From: Carboxylicivirga sediminis
GTDB lineage: Bacteria > Bacteroidota > Bacteroidia > Bacteroidales > Marinilabiliaceae
Direction of reading: 5' to 3'
Assembly (NCBI RefSeq): GCF_018156225.1
Contig: NZ_JAGTAR010000003.1
Coordinates: forward strand, 124,001-188,000
Length of the DNA stretch: 64,000 bases
Below, piece by piece: positions 26,482-36,054 of this stretch. Each line of letters starts with the position of its first letter. The first letter of the stretch is position 1. Under the pieces are notes generated by a model, which searched no databases, was not told the origin of the DNA, and saw only the letters and a program-made list of their open reading frames with translations. The position numbers and the translations under genes were made by a program.

Positions 26482-26673
26482 GGTTTTAAGGATTAAATTT
26501 GATTATCAGCTAACTAAGTTATAACATATTTCTCAAGAGTTAAAACATCAAATTCCCATGTTTAAGGCCGTTATATCGCATCATGGTATTATAGCCTTCT
26601 TTAAGTCAAACGACATATGTATATTTCATTTCTTTGAGTATCTTTATCTGTCAATCATACTAGGATATAACTA

Positions 26674-28935
26674 ATGCTAATTAACCAAACCAAATCGCTA
26701 GCAGCTATACTACTGATTCTTATTGGCCAGTTATTAAACCTGACGGCTCATGCGGAAGAGCTGAAAGAGATTCTGGTTCTTAATTCGTATCATATTGGTT
26801 TTAAATGGACGGCCGATATAAACAGGGCTATATCTGAGCACTTTGAAAGTGAAGAATCTGTGCGGATTTTTTATGAGTTTATGGATAGTAAACGTTTCAA
26901 TACCGATGAATATTTTGAGGCGCTTTACCAACAATATTTCATAAAATATAAAGGTCACAAAATTGATGGCATCATCTGTTCAGATAACAGGGCTTTTGAT
27001 TTTTTCACCCAACATGGAAAAGAAATTTGGGGAGATATTCCAGCAGTATTTTGTGGGGTGAATAATATTAATGAACAGCTTAACCTGGTTGACAGCAGCA
27101 AGCATGTAATTGTACATGAAATAATAAATATAAAAGGCTCCATTGAGCTGATTGAGCAATTGCAACCAAACCTTGAAGAGTTAATTGTAATATCTGACAA
27201 AACATTATCGGGAAATATATTTTTGAGTCAATTTATTGATGCGTTTAATGCCGAAACTCGAAACTTTTCCTATCAGATAATTAACAACACAGAACCGCAG
27301 CAACTTAAACAAGCACTTCATCAGTTACCTGCAGCTAACAGGGCAGTTTATCTACTGAGCCTATATACACAACGTGATGGTATTCCTAACGAGATGATAC
27401 ATGAAAGCAGGTACTTTTTTAAAGATGTGAACATTCCTTTGTATAGCAACTGGGATTTTCTTATGCCCGATATGATTGTTGGTGGTCAGCTACTAAAGGC
27501 CCATGATCAGGGAAAACTTTCGGCTGAGCTGATGCAACAAATACTTAAGCATGAGTCGGTATCCTTGCATAACTTTCCGCCTGATTATACCATCTTCGAT
27601 GAACATCAGCTAAACAAGTATCAACTGAATAAGGAAAATGTTAATGTTGATTTTCAGTTAATAAATGAAGAAATCAGTTTTGTTCGCGCGTACAAAAAAG
27701 AACTAATTGTTGTATTAAGCATTCTTAGTGTTTTTATTTTCATAATCCTTCTGCTTGTAGGCGATATCATCAAACGTAAACGCATTGAAATAAGCTTTAT
27801 CGAGAGCGAAAAACGGCTCGAATTGGCCATCAACGGAGCCAGTGAAGGGTTGTGGGATGTTGAGATAAGTAAAAACTATATATACATAAATGAGCAGTTT
27901 GCTAGAATGCTAGGCTACCAATCAGCTGATGAACTCACCATTAACCTTGATAATTGGCATTTACATGTGTTTTCGCAAGACGTCGAACAAATGCGAGAGG
28001 CCTTTAACCTGCACAAAGTTGGTAAGGCCGAGGCTTTCCAGTGCGAAGTAAGAATGTGTAACAAAGACAAAAGCTATTCGTGGTTTTCAATCCATGGTAA
28101 GATTACAGAGTTGATTGATGAGGAACCCAACCGTATTACTGGAGTTATCCTAAATATTAGTGATCAAAAAGCCTTTGAAAACGAACTGCAAAAAGCAAAA
28201 GAGAAAGCTGAAGAAAGTGACCGATTAAAATCATCTTTCCTGGCCAATATGTCGCACGAAATACGCACGCCCATGAATGCCATCCTGGGTTTTACCGACT
28301 TGTTACTATATGGTCAGCTGAGCAGTAAAGAGCAAACAGATTATCTGCAGATGATTAAACGTGGTGGCGAAAATCTGTTAACCCTCATCAACGACATCAT
28401 TGACATTAGCAAGATTGAATCAGGTGAGCTTAAAATTAGTAACGAGTTAATCAATATTAAGGAACTGGTTAATGAAGCCTATGAAGTAGCATTGAGCCTT
28501 TGCAAAAATTTTAAAAAGCATATTGAGATTAAGATAGTCTCAAATATTCCCGATGACCAATCTTTCATCTATACTGATCCACTGAGAGTTTATCAAATAC
28601 TATTAAACCTCTTATCAAATGCCGTTAAATTTACCGATAAAGGTCAAATAGTCATCACATATTGTATCGATGAAGACAAGCACCTAAAAATCTCCGTGGC
28701 AGATACAGGCCCCGGCATCTCAGAGAAAGACAGACATCTTATTTTTGATCGCTTCCGTCAGGTAGATGAATCAACCAATAAGAAGCACGGAGGAACAGGT
28801 TTGGGACTTTCAATTACAAAGAGCCTGGTTGAATTGATGAACGGACAAATTGACCTCTACTCAAATCCACCTCATGGTGCTGAGTTTACCATTGTTCTGC
28901 CCGTCATACTAAAGCAACACATGGTTGAAGGGTAA
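26674..28935 (+). CDS. Sensor histidine kinase with periplasmic ABC-substrate-binding-type sensor and PAS domain
   Basis: A 753-residue membrane kinase. After a signal (TAHAEE), residues 30-320 form an ABC transporter substrate-binding-type sensor (LVLNSYHIGFKWTADINRAI is its first strand-helix unit). One membrane span lies at about 343-365. A PAS domain (about 380-500) contains LELAINGASEGLWDVEI and FARMLGYQSADEL. Next are HisKA with MSHEIRTPMNAILGF and phosphorylated His528, and HATPase_c with DPLRVYQILLNLLSNAVKF (N box), ADTGPGISEKD (G1) and GGTGLGLSI (G2). It has no receiver domain and no neighbouring response regulator. The periplasmic domain suggests a small-molecule ligand. It ends 45 bp before rsmE. 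Confidence 0.9.
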   Translation: MLINQTKSLAAILLILIGQLLNLTAHAEELKEILVLNSYHIGFKWTADINRAISEHFESEESVRIFYEFMDSKRFNTDEYFEALYQQYFIKYKGHKIDGIICSDNRAFDFFTQHGKEIWGDIPAVFCGVNNINEQLNLVDSSKHVIVHEIINIKGSIELIEQLQPNLEELIVISDKTLSGNIFLSQFIDAFNAETRNFSYQIINNTEPQQLKQALHQLPAANRAVYLLSLYTQRDGIPNEMIHESRYFFKDVNIPLYSNWDFLMPDMIVGGQLLKAHDQGKLSAELMQQILKHESVSLHNFPPDYTIFDEHQLNKYQLNKENVNVDFQLINEEISFVRAYKKELIVVLSILSVFIFIILLLVGDIIKRKRIEISFIESEKRLELAINGASEGLWDVEISKNYIYINEQFARMLGYQSADELTINLDNWHLHVFSQDVEQMREAFNLHKVGKAEAFQCEVRMCNKDKSYSWFSIHGKITELIDEEPNRITGVILNISDQKAFENELQKAKEKAEESDRLKSSFLANMSHEIRTPMNAILGFTDLLLYGQLSSKEQTDYLQMIKRGGENLLTLINDIIDISKIESGELKISNELINIKELVNEAYEVALSLCKNFKKHIEIKIVSNIPDDQSFIYTDPLRVYQILLNLLSNAVKFTDKGQIVITYCIDEDKHLKISVADTGPGISEKDRHLIFDRFRQVDESTNKKHGGTGLGLSITKSLVELMNGQIDLYSNPPHGAEFTIVLPVILKQHMVEG

Positions 28936-28980
28936 CAGGTTTTATGCAAAGCTTTATATCTTTACAACAAACAATTAAGT

Positions 28981-29676
28981 ATGGAGTTATTTTTTGATCC
29001 CAAGTTTGATGGGAATGGTATTTTAAACGAAGTAGAAAGCAAACATTGTATCAATGTATTACGCCATAAAGCAGGTGACAAAGTAACTGTAGCTAATGGC
29101 AAAGGTCAATACTATTCTTGCCAGATAATTAACCCACATCCCAAACGCTGCGAACTGGAGTTAATAAATACCGAGAATTTTCCTCCAAGACCATATAAGA
29201 TTCATCTGGCGGTAGCGCCCACTAAAAGCATTGATAGATTTGAGTGGATGATTGAAAAGGCCATGGAACTGGGGGTTGACGAAATAACACCATTGCTCTG
29301 CCAGCATTCGGAACGTAAAAAGATTAGAACCGACCGCATTGAAAGAGTTGTAATTGCGGCTATGAAACAATCTTTGAAGGCCTATCTTCCTAAAATAAAT
29401 GAACTAACACCTTTTGATGTATTCATCAAACAGCTTAAAGACAGCAAAGCTTATATTGCGCACTGCTATGAATCAAACAAGCGCCCTTTGAAACTGGCTT
29501 ATCAGGCACAAAGCAACTGCATATTATGCATTGGCCCCGAAGGTGATTTTAGCGAACAAGAAGTTGAGATGGCAGTTAATGCCAATTTTCAGCCTGTTTC
29601 ATTGGGTTCCAGTCGACTCAGAACCGAAACAGCAGGTGTAGTAGCATGTCACACAATCCACCTGTTAAATGACTAG
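28981..29676 (+). CDS. rsmE: 16S rRNA (uridine1498-N3)-methyltransferase RsmE
   Basis: A 231-residue SPOUT methyltransferase that methylates U1498 of 16S rRNA. The N-terminal PUA-like domain has SKHCINVLRHKAGDKV, and the SPOUT knot has IGPEGDFSEQE and SLGSSRLRTETAGV, all family signatures. The next gene overlaps its last 8 bases. The sequence TATCTTTA about 25 bp upstream may be its promoter -7 element. Confidence 0.95.
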   Translation: MELFFDPKFDGNGILNEVESKHCINVLRHKAGDKVTVANGKGQYYSCQIINPHPKRCELELINTENFPPRPYKIHLAVAPTKSIDRFEWMIEKAMELGVDEITPLLCQHSERKKIRTDRIERVVIAAMKQSLKAYLPKINELTPFDVFIKQLKDSKAYIAHCYESNKRPLKLAYQAQSNCILCIGPEGDFSEQEVEMAVNANFQPVSLGSSRLRTETAGVVACHTIHLLND

Positions 29677-31006
29677 CGAACATATATATGTCATTCTCAT
29701 CTTTGTATCGGGAATGGGAATTGCCCTGGGCATAGTGGCCTACGAGTATTTCAAGTTCAAAAAATCGCACACCATAACTCTTAAAGTAGCACAGCAGTCT
29801 CCCCGGTGGAAAAAGATTCAGCAAATACTTGAAAATAATTTTTCCTATTACAGGCAATTACCATCAGAATTAAAGCCAGATTTTGTGTTTCGCACCTATA
29901 AGTTTATGAAGCGATGTAACTGGATCTCATCCAGCCAGCCAATAGTTAACTTACACCAGAAAACGCTAATATCTGCTTCAGCAACTCAACTCACCTTTGG
30001 TTTGCAAGAATTTGATTTCGGTCGCTTTAAAACCATTCTGCTACATGATGATGCCTATTACAATCGCCAAACCCGCCGCTACCACCGTGGCGAGGTTAAC
30101 CAGGCCGGATTAATTGTATTATCCTGGAAATATTTTGAGGAAGGCTATGCTGATGAAAATGATAAAGTAAACCTTGGGCTTCATGAAATGGCCCATGCAA
30201 TGGACCTGGCACTTCACCTGTCTCATGGACGTATTTACAATGTCCATCGCTTAATGGAGAAATTCAGGCAATCAGCCTTTGAACAGCTTATTGAAATGCG
30301 CCGTAAAGGCAATGACTTTTTCAGAGAATATGGCACTACTAATCCCCGAGAATTTTTTTCGGTGGCCGCAGAGCATTTTTTCGAGGCTCCTGTTGAGTTC
30401 AGAAAACACTTGCCCGATTTATACCTTGAGTTATGTCAATTACTGAATCAAGATCCGGGTAATAATGTATTCAGAGGCTATAAACCGCCGCACACTCATC
30501 AGTTTAAAAATACACTTAGTACGGAAGCTAAACGACACTGCAAACCTCTTTTGACCTTGAAGCCTAACATAAATCTGTTCGTTCCGTTTATAACGTTCAC
30601 CCTATTGCTAGCCCTCCTTTTTCCCGTCATTAAAAGCATTTACCCAAACAGTTTGGCCTACACCCTAATGCCATTATTATTTGCTTACCTATTGGGTATA
30701 TATCTCATTTATCATTCTAAAGCAAATAGTCTTAAACTAATTGACAGTCACTTATTTATTAAGAAAATTTTTATAAAACAACCTGCACTGTCTGTGCATC
30801 TTAAAAACCTGGTTAAAATCAACTTTACCTATATGCTGACCTACTACCGGGTTGATTTCTCCTATTTTGAAGGTGAGGAGATAAAAGTCAGCTCACACTC
30901 GCTGTACTTTTCGCCGAAAAGCATAAAAAAGCTGGAGCGGTTACTACTCCAGCAAAACATTCGTATTAAGCACAATAACAAATGGCTTAAAAAAGAAAGC
31001 ACCTGA
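29669..31006 (+). CDS. MtfA-like zinc metallopeptidase, membrane-bound
   Basis: A 445-residue protein with an N-terminal span (about 6-24), a soluble peptidase domain and two C-terminal spans (about 300-340), followed by a cytoplasmic tail. The HExxH metal motif is LHEMAHAMD (about 169-177), and the second ligand is likely in the AAEHFFEAP segment, as in MtfA. E. coli MtfA cleaves the Mlc repressor and other proteins. Membrane anchoring is unlike E. coli MtfA but known in Bacteroidetes relatives, as far as I recall. It overlaps rsmE by 8 bp, and ends 1 bp from the convergent Rrf2 gene with no room for a terminator. Confidence 0.85.
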   Translation: MTSEHIYVILIFVSGMGIALGIVAYEYFKFKKSHTITLKVAQQSPRWKKIQQILENNFSYYRQLPSELKPDFVFRTYKFMKRCNWISSSQPIVNLHQKTLISASATQLTFGLQEFDFGRFKTILLHDDAYYNRQTRRYHRGEVNQAGLIVLSWKYFEEGYADENDKVNLGLHEMAHAMDLALHLSHGRIYNVHRLMEKFRQSAFEQLIEMRRKGNDFFREYGTTNPREFFSVAAEHFFEAPVEFRKHLPDLYLELCQLLNQDPGNNVFRGYKPPHTHQFKNTLSTEAKRHCKPLLTLKPNINLFVPFITFTLLLALLFPVIKSIYPNSLAYTLMPLLFAYLLGIYLIYHSKANSLKLIDSHLFIKKIFIKQPALSVHLKNLVKINFTYMLTYYRVDFSYFEGEEIKVSSHSLYFSPKSIKKLERLLLQQNIRIKHNNKWLKKEST

Positions 31007-31007
31007 A

Positions 31008-31406
31008 TCAGATATATTCATTCAGAAAGTGACTTTCCATATATTCCTTAAACTCCTTTGTCATATTACGGGATAGATCGCCAAGCATGCATGAACCTAT
31101 AATACAGGTACGTTTATCGCCCGGACATGACTGGATGGCCACTCTCCCCTCAATGGCCTCATAAATCATTAGTAACGAAATTTCTTCTGGCTCCTGCTTG
31201 AGTACAAACCCCCCACTTGGGCCACGGTTCGATGCCACAAAATCTTCTTTTGCCAATCGCTGCATCACTTTTGCAACATGATGTTTTGAGCTCTCAATAG
31301 CTTCTGATATCTGATTGACATTAAGTTTTGTGTCACTTCTGGCAATTAGCACCATAGAATGAAGAGCTATGGATGCAGCTTCTGAAAGTGTTACTATTTT
31401 TGACAT
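31008..31406 (-). CDS. Rrf2-family regulator with three conserved cysteines
   Basis: A 132-residue Rrf2/IscR/NsrR-type repressor. The winged helix (about 10-80) includes VNQISEAIESSKHHVAKVMQRLAK and the wing GPSGGFVL. A cysteine triplet follows at SCPGDKRTC and GSC, spaced C-x6-C-x4-C. IscR and NsrR use C-x5-C-x5-C or C-x5-C-x7-C, so the outer distance is conserved but the middle cysteine is shifted by one. It probably holds an iron-sulfur cluster and senses nitric oxide, oxygen or cluster state. It convergently abuts the MtfA-like gene and precedes the PFP gene on the same strand. Confidence 0.88.
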   Translation of the reverse strand: MSKIVTLSEAASIALHSMVLIARSDTKLNVNQISEAIESSKHHVAKVMQRLAKEDFVASNRGPSGGFVLKQEPEEISLLMIYEAIEGRVAIQSCPGDKRTCIIGSCMLGDLSRNMTKEFKEYMESHFLNEYI

Positions 31407-31464
31407 ATTCCGTAAAAAAAGGAAATTGAATACTTAAATATTTATTTGAACAAAAGTATAAAAA

Positions 31465-31491
31465 AACCCGTAACTACAAGAGCTACGGGTT
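31465..31491 (-). terminator. Terminator after the PPi-phosphofructokinase gene
   Basis: AACCCGTA pairs with TACGGGTT around an eleven-base loop. On the minus strand a run of seven Ts follows. Confidence 0.8.
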
Positions 31492-31507
31492 ATAATATTA
31501 AAACTTT

Positions 31508-33154
31508 CTATTGTTGCTCGTATTTTAAAGTATTTGTGGTAAGGTCACATACCTCAGAAGGACCAAAATACTGAATAGGACCTGGATACATATAATTGGT
31601 GTTTAATGCCCATTCTTCACGGTTTTCAACCAGTTTCTTGAATGGTGCACCATTTAACTGTACCAGTGCCTTCTGAATTACCGGCTTCATCTCACCATGA
31701 CGCTTCTCCATGTTCATCATCATTGTTACTGGTACACCGCCTGCCATCCATTCTGATGAAGGAGCAGTAAGGTTACGTACTGATGCCATATAACCGGTCT
31801 TGCCTTCTCCAATTAGCATTGAAGCTGTGTTACCAAGTGAGTAACAGTAATCAGCATCAAAGTTAGAAGGAGCTGCACAACGCCCCTCGTAACCAAAGAA
31901 GTGTGGCTGGCCTTTAAATTTGCCTTTGAATTCACCTGCTTTTTTCATGCTTTTCAACTTGGCTTTCACCATGTCAATCAACATTTTTTCTGTTTCGATA
32001 AGTGATACTTGAACATTTCCATGTGGATCACGATCCAACATTAACTGGTTGGCAATTGAGTTTGGCAATGATACGAATACTTCACGCGATTCGTCAGAAA
32101 TACGCTCAGCTACAAATTCTCGTTTTTCTTTGTTGCCTTCTAATGCATTAACAGCCTCTTCGTTATGTGCCAGGAAGTCGTTTAACTCTGCTATTAACTT
32201 CTTCATAGCAGGAATAAACTCAACTAATCCCTCAGGAATCAACACTGTACCAAAGTTATCTCCGTTTTCAGCACGCTTAGCCACAATATTGGCAATGTAA
32301 CTTACTACATCATCCAAGGTTTGTTGCTTAGCCTCTACTTCTTCTGAAATAATGGTGATATTTGGCTGAGTTTGTAAAGCACACTCTAAAGCAATATGAG
32401 AAGCAGAACGCCCCATTAGCTTAATAAAGTGCCAGTACTTTTTAGCTGAGTTGGCATCACGCTGGATGTTACCAATTAACTCGCTATATACCTTACAGGC
32501 AGTATCAAATCCAAATGATGTTTCAATCATTTCGTTTTTTAGGTCACCATCAATCGTTTTAGGTACACCAATCACCTGCACACCTGCTTGTTTCTCTTTG
32601 TAGTATTCAGCTAATACACATGCATTAGTATTTGAGTCATCGCCACCAATAATAACTAAAGCCGTAATACCTAACTCTTTGCAATTAACTAAAGCCTTTT
32701 CGTATTGCTCTGTTTCTTCCAGTTTAGTACGTCCTGAACCAATAATATCGAAACCTCCGGTGTTACGGTAATGGTTTACTATATCCTCAGTCAACTCAAT
32801 ATACTGATTATCAACCAAACCACCAGGACCACCCAGGAAACCATATAATTTATTCTCCGGATTCAACTTTTTTAGTCCGTCGTATAATCCCGAAATCACG
32901 TTATGTCCACCTGGCGCCTGACCACCAGAAAGAATCACGCCTACATTCTGAGCTGCATATTCCTTTGCGTCACCTGGCTCAAATGTTAAAACAGGCATAC
33001 CATAAGTATTTGGAAACATCTTTTCAATATCTGCCTGGTCAGCTACTGATTCAGTTGCTTTTCCCTCTACAATCTTAATACCACCTTTTAAAGATGATGG
33101 CATTTTAGGCACGTAGCTTTCGCGTGCAATCTGAAGTGGACTTTTAATCATCAT
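31508..33154 (-). CDS. Diphosphate-fructose-6-phosphate 1-phosphotransferase (PPi-dependent PFK, long form)
   Basis: A 548-residue phosphofructokinase of the long PFP type, which phosphorylates fructose-6-phosphate with pyrophosphate, reversibly. I use ATG 33154; the frame from 33190 adds 12 residues of no family resemblance. Motifs are [14 protein letters not shown] (phosphate loop), [12 protein letters not shown] and VPKTIDGDL, plus LMGRSAS. Asp173 (second D of GGDD) and Lys199 (PKTIDGD) replace the Gly pair of ATP-dependent enzymes, a standard mark of PPi use. It is divergent from the shorter PFK-like gene, and their starts are 322 bp apart. It likely carries most glycolytic flux in an anaerobe that saves ATP by using PPi. 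Confidence 0.93.
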   Translation of the reverse strand: MMIKSPLQIARESYVPKMPSSLKGGIKIVEGKATESVADQADIEKMFPNTYGMPVLTFEPGDAKEYAAQNVGVILSGGQAPGGHNVISGLYDGLKKLNPENKLYGFLGGPGGLVDNQYIELTEDIVNHYRNTGGFDIIGSGRTKLEETEQYEKALVNCKELGITALVIIGGDDSNTNACVLAEYYKEKQAGVQVIGVPKTIDGDLKNEMIETSFGFDTACKVYSELIGNIQRDANSAKKYWHFIKLMGRSASHIALECALQTQPNITIISEEVEAKQQTLDDVVSYIANIVAKRAENGDNFGTVLIPEGLVEFIPAMKKLIAELNDFLAHNEEAVNALEGNKEKREFVAERISDESREVFVSLPNSIANQLMLDRDPHGNVQVSLIETEKMLIDMVKAKLKSMKKAGEFKGKFKGQPHFFGYEGRCAAPSNFDADYCYSLGNTASMLIGEGKTGYMASVRNLTAPSSEWMAGGVPVTMMMNMEKRHGEMKPVIQKALVQLNGAPFKKLVENREEWALNTNYMYPGPIQYFGPSEVCDLTTNTLKYEQQ

Positions 33155-33475
33155 ACTGTCGTGTATTGTTTTAATTTGGTATCTGTACAAAAATGTGTTT
33201 TATAACACCTTTTTTCTAATGAATTGCAAATTTGCTTATATTTTTTCAAAACAGGAAGGCTCAATATTAACAATTTACAATCTTTAACTTATTTAGAGTG
33301 AATTTGATTAAAGTTTAAAACAAAGCCTTCTGTCAGTTTACATTTCAATAGCTTTCTTTCCTGTTAAAGTTCCAAACTGTTTTTATCATTTTTTTACCAT
33401 TCAAAATTGATTTGCAGAATTTTAGATAATAACTTGTATAAAAACAACAATCATCTAAAAACCGATTTTGGCATC
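33155..33475. other. 321-bp divergent region between two phosphofructokinase genes
   Basis: It is AT-rich. An inverted repeat GTGTT-TTAT-AACAC lies at 33195-33208, 41 bp upstream of the long PFK gene, followed on the plus strand by a T run. GCAAATTTGC at about 33228 is a second short palindrome. I found no full TAnnTTTG promoter in it. Confidence 0.45.
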
Positions 33476-34693
33476 ATGAATCTAAAAAAACACATTTCAA
33501 AAACCATTGCCATACTTACCGGAGGAGGCGATGTACCAGGGTTAAATCCGGCGATAAGAGCAATTACTATACGGGCAATCAGAGAAGGTTTTAAAGTAAT
33601 TGGCATTAAGAATGGCTGGAAAGGAGTTATCTCAATTAATCCGCTCTTACCTCTCGAAGAACAAGCTTATTGCATCCAGTTAGACGATCATATGGTTAAC
33701 AGACTGGGAAGAACGGGTGGTACATTTCTGCATTCAAGTCGGACAAAAGCTGATAAAGTACATATAAATGAAGTGCCCGATCACCTGAAAGGCAGCTATA
33801 AAGATGAGTACAATGATTTAACCTCGGAAGCCGTCAAAAACCTAAAACACCTGGGTATTGATTACCTGATACCAATAGGCGGTGACGATACCTTAAGTTA
33901 CGCTGTCCGGCTGCATCACGAAGGTGTTAAAACCATTGGCGTACCCAAAACTATGGATGGCGATGTACCAGGAACTGAATACTGTATAGGCTTCAGCACC
34001 TGCGTTACCAGAACGATTGAGCTCACTCACGCTTTACGTACTTGTGCCGGTTCACACGAACGTTTCCTGGTATTAGAAGTATTTGGCAGAAATGCAGGCT
34101 TCTCTGCCCTGCTTCCAACTATGGGAGGTGCAGCCGATCGTTGTGTAATACCCGAACACCAGATTAATATTGAACAGCTGGCAGCTTTAATGGTCGAGGA
34201 CCGCAATAACAACCCCAGCAAATATTCGGTAGTATTAGTCTCTGAAGGAGCAAGTTACGAAGGCGGCAACATACTATATTCCAGTCACGAAACGGATGCC
34301 TTTGGTCACAAAAAATTAGGTGGTATTGGTGAAGATATTGGTCAGCAGCTCAAACGCCTTTCGCCTAAATTTAACAATGGCAAAACCATCAATGTAGTGA
34401 ACCAAAAGTTAGGTTACCTGGTGCGCTCTGGCATGCCAGATGCCCTGGATTCGATTGTGCCTACTGCCTATGCTAACCTGGCAATGGATTTAATTATACA
34501 AGGCTTATCTGGTCAGATGGTTTGCATCAATGATGGAAAATATAATCATATATCAATTGAGGCAGTCAAAAAAGACGAGCATGGTCAAAGTACCAAGAAG
34601 GTGAATGTCAGTAAATTCTATGACACCAATCGATACCGCCCCAATTATTCCAATATCATTGGCGACCCCATGTTGATATTAACGCGCGAATAA
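33476..34693 (+). CDS. 6-phosphofructokinase, PfkA-related, with PPi-type residues
   Basis: A 405-residue phosphofructokinase from ATG 33476; the frame opening at 33407 adds 23 unlikely residues. Motifs are AILTGGGDVPGLNPAIR, LIPIGGDDTLSYA and VPKTMDGDVPGTEYCIGF, then FLVLEVFGRNAGFSALL. Asp138 and Lys158 occupy the two E. coli Gly104 and Gly124 positions, as in PPi-dependent enzymes. Automated annotation would probably call it ATP-dependent; the residues argue otherwise. Some ATP users also carry Lys at the second position, so this needs an assay. It ends in a terminator before the glycosyltransferase gene. Confidence 0.88.
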   Translation: MNLKKHISKTIAILTGGGDVPGLNPAIRAITIRAIREGFKVIGIKNGWKGVISINPLLPLEEQAYCIQLDDHMVNRLGRTGGTFLHSSRTKADKVHINEVPDHLKGSYKDEYNDLTSEAVKNLKHLGIDYLIPIGGDDTLSYAVRLHHEGVKTIGVPKTMDGDVPGTEYCIGFSTCVTRTIELTHALRTCAGSHERFLVLEVFGRNAGFSALLPTMGGAADRCVIPEHQINIEQLAALMVEDRNNNPSKYSVVLVSEGASYEGGNILYSSHETDAFGHKKLGGIGEDIGQQLKRLSPKFNNGKTINVVNQKLGYLVRSGMPDALDSIVPTAYANLAMDLIIQGLSGQMVCINDGKYNHISIEAVKKDEHGQSTKKVNVSKFYDTNRYRPNYSNIIGDPMLILTRE

Positions 34694-34699
34694 ACAAAA

Positions 34700-34732
34700 A
34701 GGCCTTGGAGTTAAACATAACTCCAGGCTTTA
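34700..34732 (+). terminator. Terminator after the second PFK gene
   Basis: GGCCTTGGAGTT pairs with AACTCCAGGCTT, with a bulged base, and TTT follows. Confidence 0.7.
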
Positions 34733-34766
34733 ACTTTCAATAACCTTTTTGGACAACAATATTTGC

Positions 34767-34774
34767 TATATTTG
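34767..34774 (+). promoter_or_regulatory. Candidate -7 element TATATTTG for the GT2 gene
   Basis: A perfect match to the Bacteroidetes TAnnTTTG element, 20 bp before the ATG at 34795. The nearest TTTG is 15 bp upstream, closer than the usual 19-21, so the -33 element is uncertain. Confidence 0.4.
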
Positions 34775-34794
34775 GTGGCATAAAGCAAATAGCC

Positions 34795-35790
34795 ATGCAG
34801 TTTTCAGTAATAATTCCTATCTACAACAGGCCTGACGAAATTGTTGAATTGTTAGAATCTTTAACACTACAATCTGCTAAATCTGTATTTGAAGTTATTA
34901 TTGTTGAAGATGGTTCTTCAACCCCATGCAAGGAGGTTATTGAGCCCTATTTCAGCCAGCTAAACCTGCATTATTACACACAATCCAACCAAGGACCTGG
35001 AATGGCCCGAAACCATGGAGCGGCAAAAGCTATAGGAGAATACCTGATTTTTTTTGACAGCGACTGTATTATTCCATCTAATTACTTTAATCATGTGATT
35101 GAGCATTTAGAAATACAACCCCTTGACTGTTTAGGCGGCCCGGATAGGTCACATCCTTTTTTCACACCTATTCAAAAAGCCATTAGCTATTCAATGACCT
35201 CACCAATTACAACTGGTGGCATACGTGGCGGAAGCCGAAAAATGGATAAGTTTTATCCCCGCAGTTTTAATTTGGGGATCCGTAAAACAGCATTCGAAGC
35301 CATTGGTGGATTTGCTGATATGCGCTTTGGGGAAGATCTCGATTTAAGTATGCGAACGATGAATAGTGGTTATAAAGTTGGCCTTATTAAAGAAGCTTAC
35401 GTATATCATAAGCGCCGTACACATTTTAAAGCCTTCTTTAAGCAAGTCTTTAACTCTGGTATAGCCCGAATTGATTTATCGCTTTTACACCCAGGCACAT
35501 TAAAGCCGGTTCACCTTCTACCATCAGTTTTCACCATTGGCTATCCCCTTTTGCTGGCTCTGGCTTTCATCTGGTCATCATGGTTCTCACTACTCTTTCT
35601 TTTGTTTCCAGCCATTATCTATCTGGACGCTCAATTGAGAACAAAGAGCTTCCTGGTAGCCATATTAAGCACATGGGCTTCGTTAATACAGCTAACAGGA
35701 TATGGTACTGGTTTTCTAAAAGCTTTTTGGGTACGAATAGTAAAAAAGAAGGGCGCCTTTCACAATTTTGCCAAATCCTTTTACGATTAA
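34795..35790 (+). CDS. Family 2 glycosyltransferase
   Basis: A 331-residue GT-A fold glycosyltransferase. It opens FSVIIPIYNRPDEIVELL, has VEDGSS for the nucleotide, GMARNHGAAKA, the metal-binding FDSDC and a catalytic FGEDLDLSMRT. Two membrane spans lie near the C-terminus (about 245-285) after the YKVGLIKEAYVYHKRR segment, so it acts at the inner membrane, probably on a lipid-linked or surface polysaccharide. The acceptor is unknown. It stands alone, and its last 4 bp overlap the convergent small gene on the minus strand. Confidence 0.88.
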   Translation: MQFSVIIPIYNRPDEIVELLESLTLQSAKSVFEVIIVEDGSSTPCKEVIEPYFSQLNLHYYTQSNQGPGMARNHGAAKAIGEYLIFFDSDCIIPSNYFNHVIEHLEIQPLDCLGGPDRSHPFFTPIQKAISYSMTSPITTGGIRGGSRKMDKFYPRSFNLGIRKTAFEAIGGFADMRFGEDLDLSMRTMNSGYKVGLIKEAYVYHKRRTHFKAFFKQVFNSGIARIDLSLLHPGTLKPVHLLPSVFTIGYPLLLALAFIWSSWFSLLFLLFPAIIYLDAQLRTKSFLVAILSTWASLIQLTGYGTGFLKAFWVRIVKKKGAFHNFAKSFYD

Positions 35791-35993
35791 TTTATCACCA
35801 TACCATTCTCACAGCCTAATACATTCATTGACTGATACGAGCGGGCAAATGCCTTGATGCTGGATATTATGAATTCGTGTGGCCGTAACTCTGCATTATT
35901 AAATAATGCATCAGGCAGGTTTTCAAATACCGACAATAGCATATCAGCCTCTTCTTCGTAGGCTGCATAATCTTGAGTAGTTGTTTTACGCAT
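35787..35993 (-). CDS. Small conserved-looking protein downstream of the ECF sigma gene
   Basis: A 68-residue soluble acidic protein; the ATG at 35993 is used over the GTG at 35999. It has no signal or membrane span and seems helical (EEEADMLLSVFENLPDALF, FIISSIKAFARSYQ). It lies 61 bp downstream of the ECF sigma factor, on the same strand, and its stop overlaps the convergent glycosyltransferase gene by 4 bp. I do not recognise a family. Codon use and position suggest a real gene, possibly cotranscribed with the sigma factor. There is no anti-sigma ZAS motif (HxxxCxxC), so a role as its anti-sigma factor is unsupported. Confidence 0.6.
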   Translation of the reverse strand: MRKTTTQDYAAYEEEADMLLSVFENLPDALFNNAELRPHEFIISSIKAFARSYQSMNVLGCENGMVIN

Positions 35994-36054
35994 AGGCACT
36001 GCTATTTAATTTTATATTACAACTAAATAACGCAGTGCAAACGATTATATTGTA

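Noticed and set aside
31008-31406. Rrf2 gene as part of the PFP operon
   Set aside because: A strong terminator at 31465-31491 separates it from the PFP stop, so it is likely a separate transcript.
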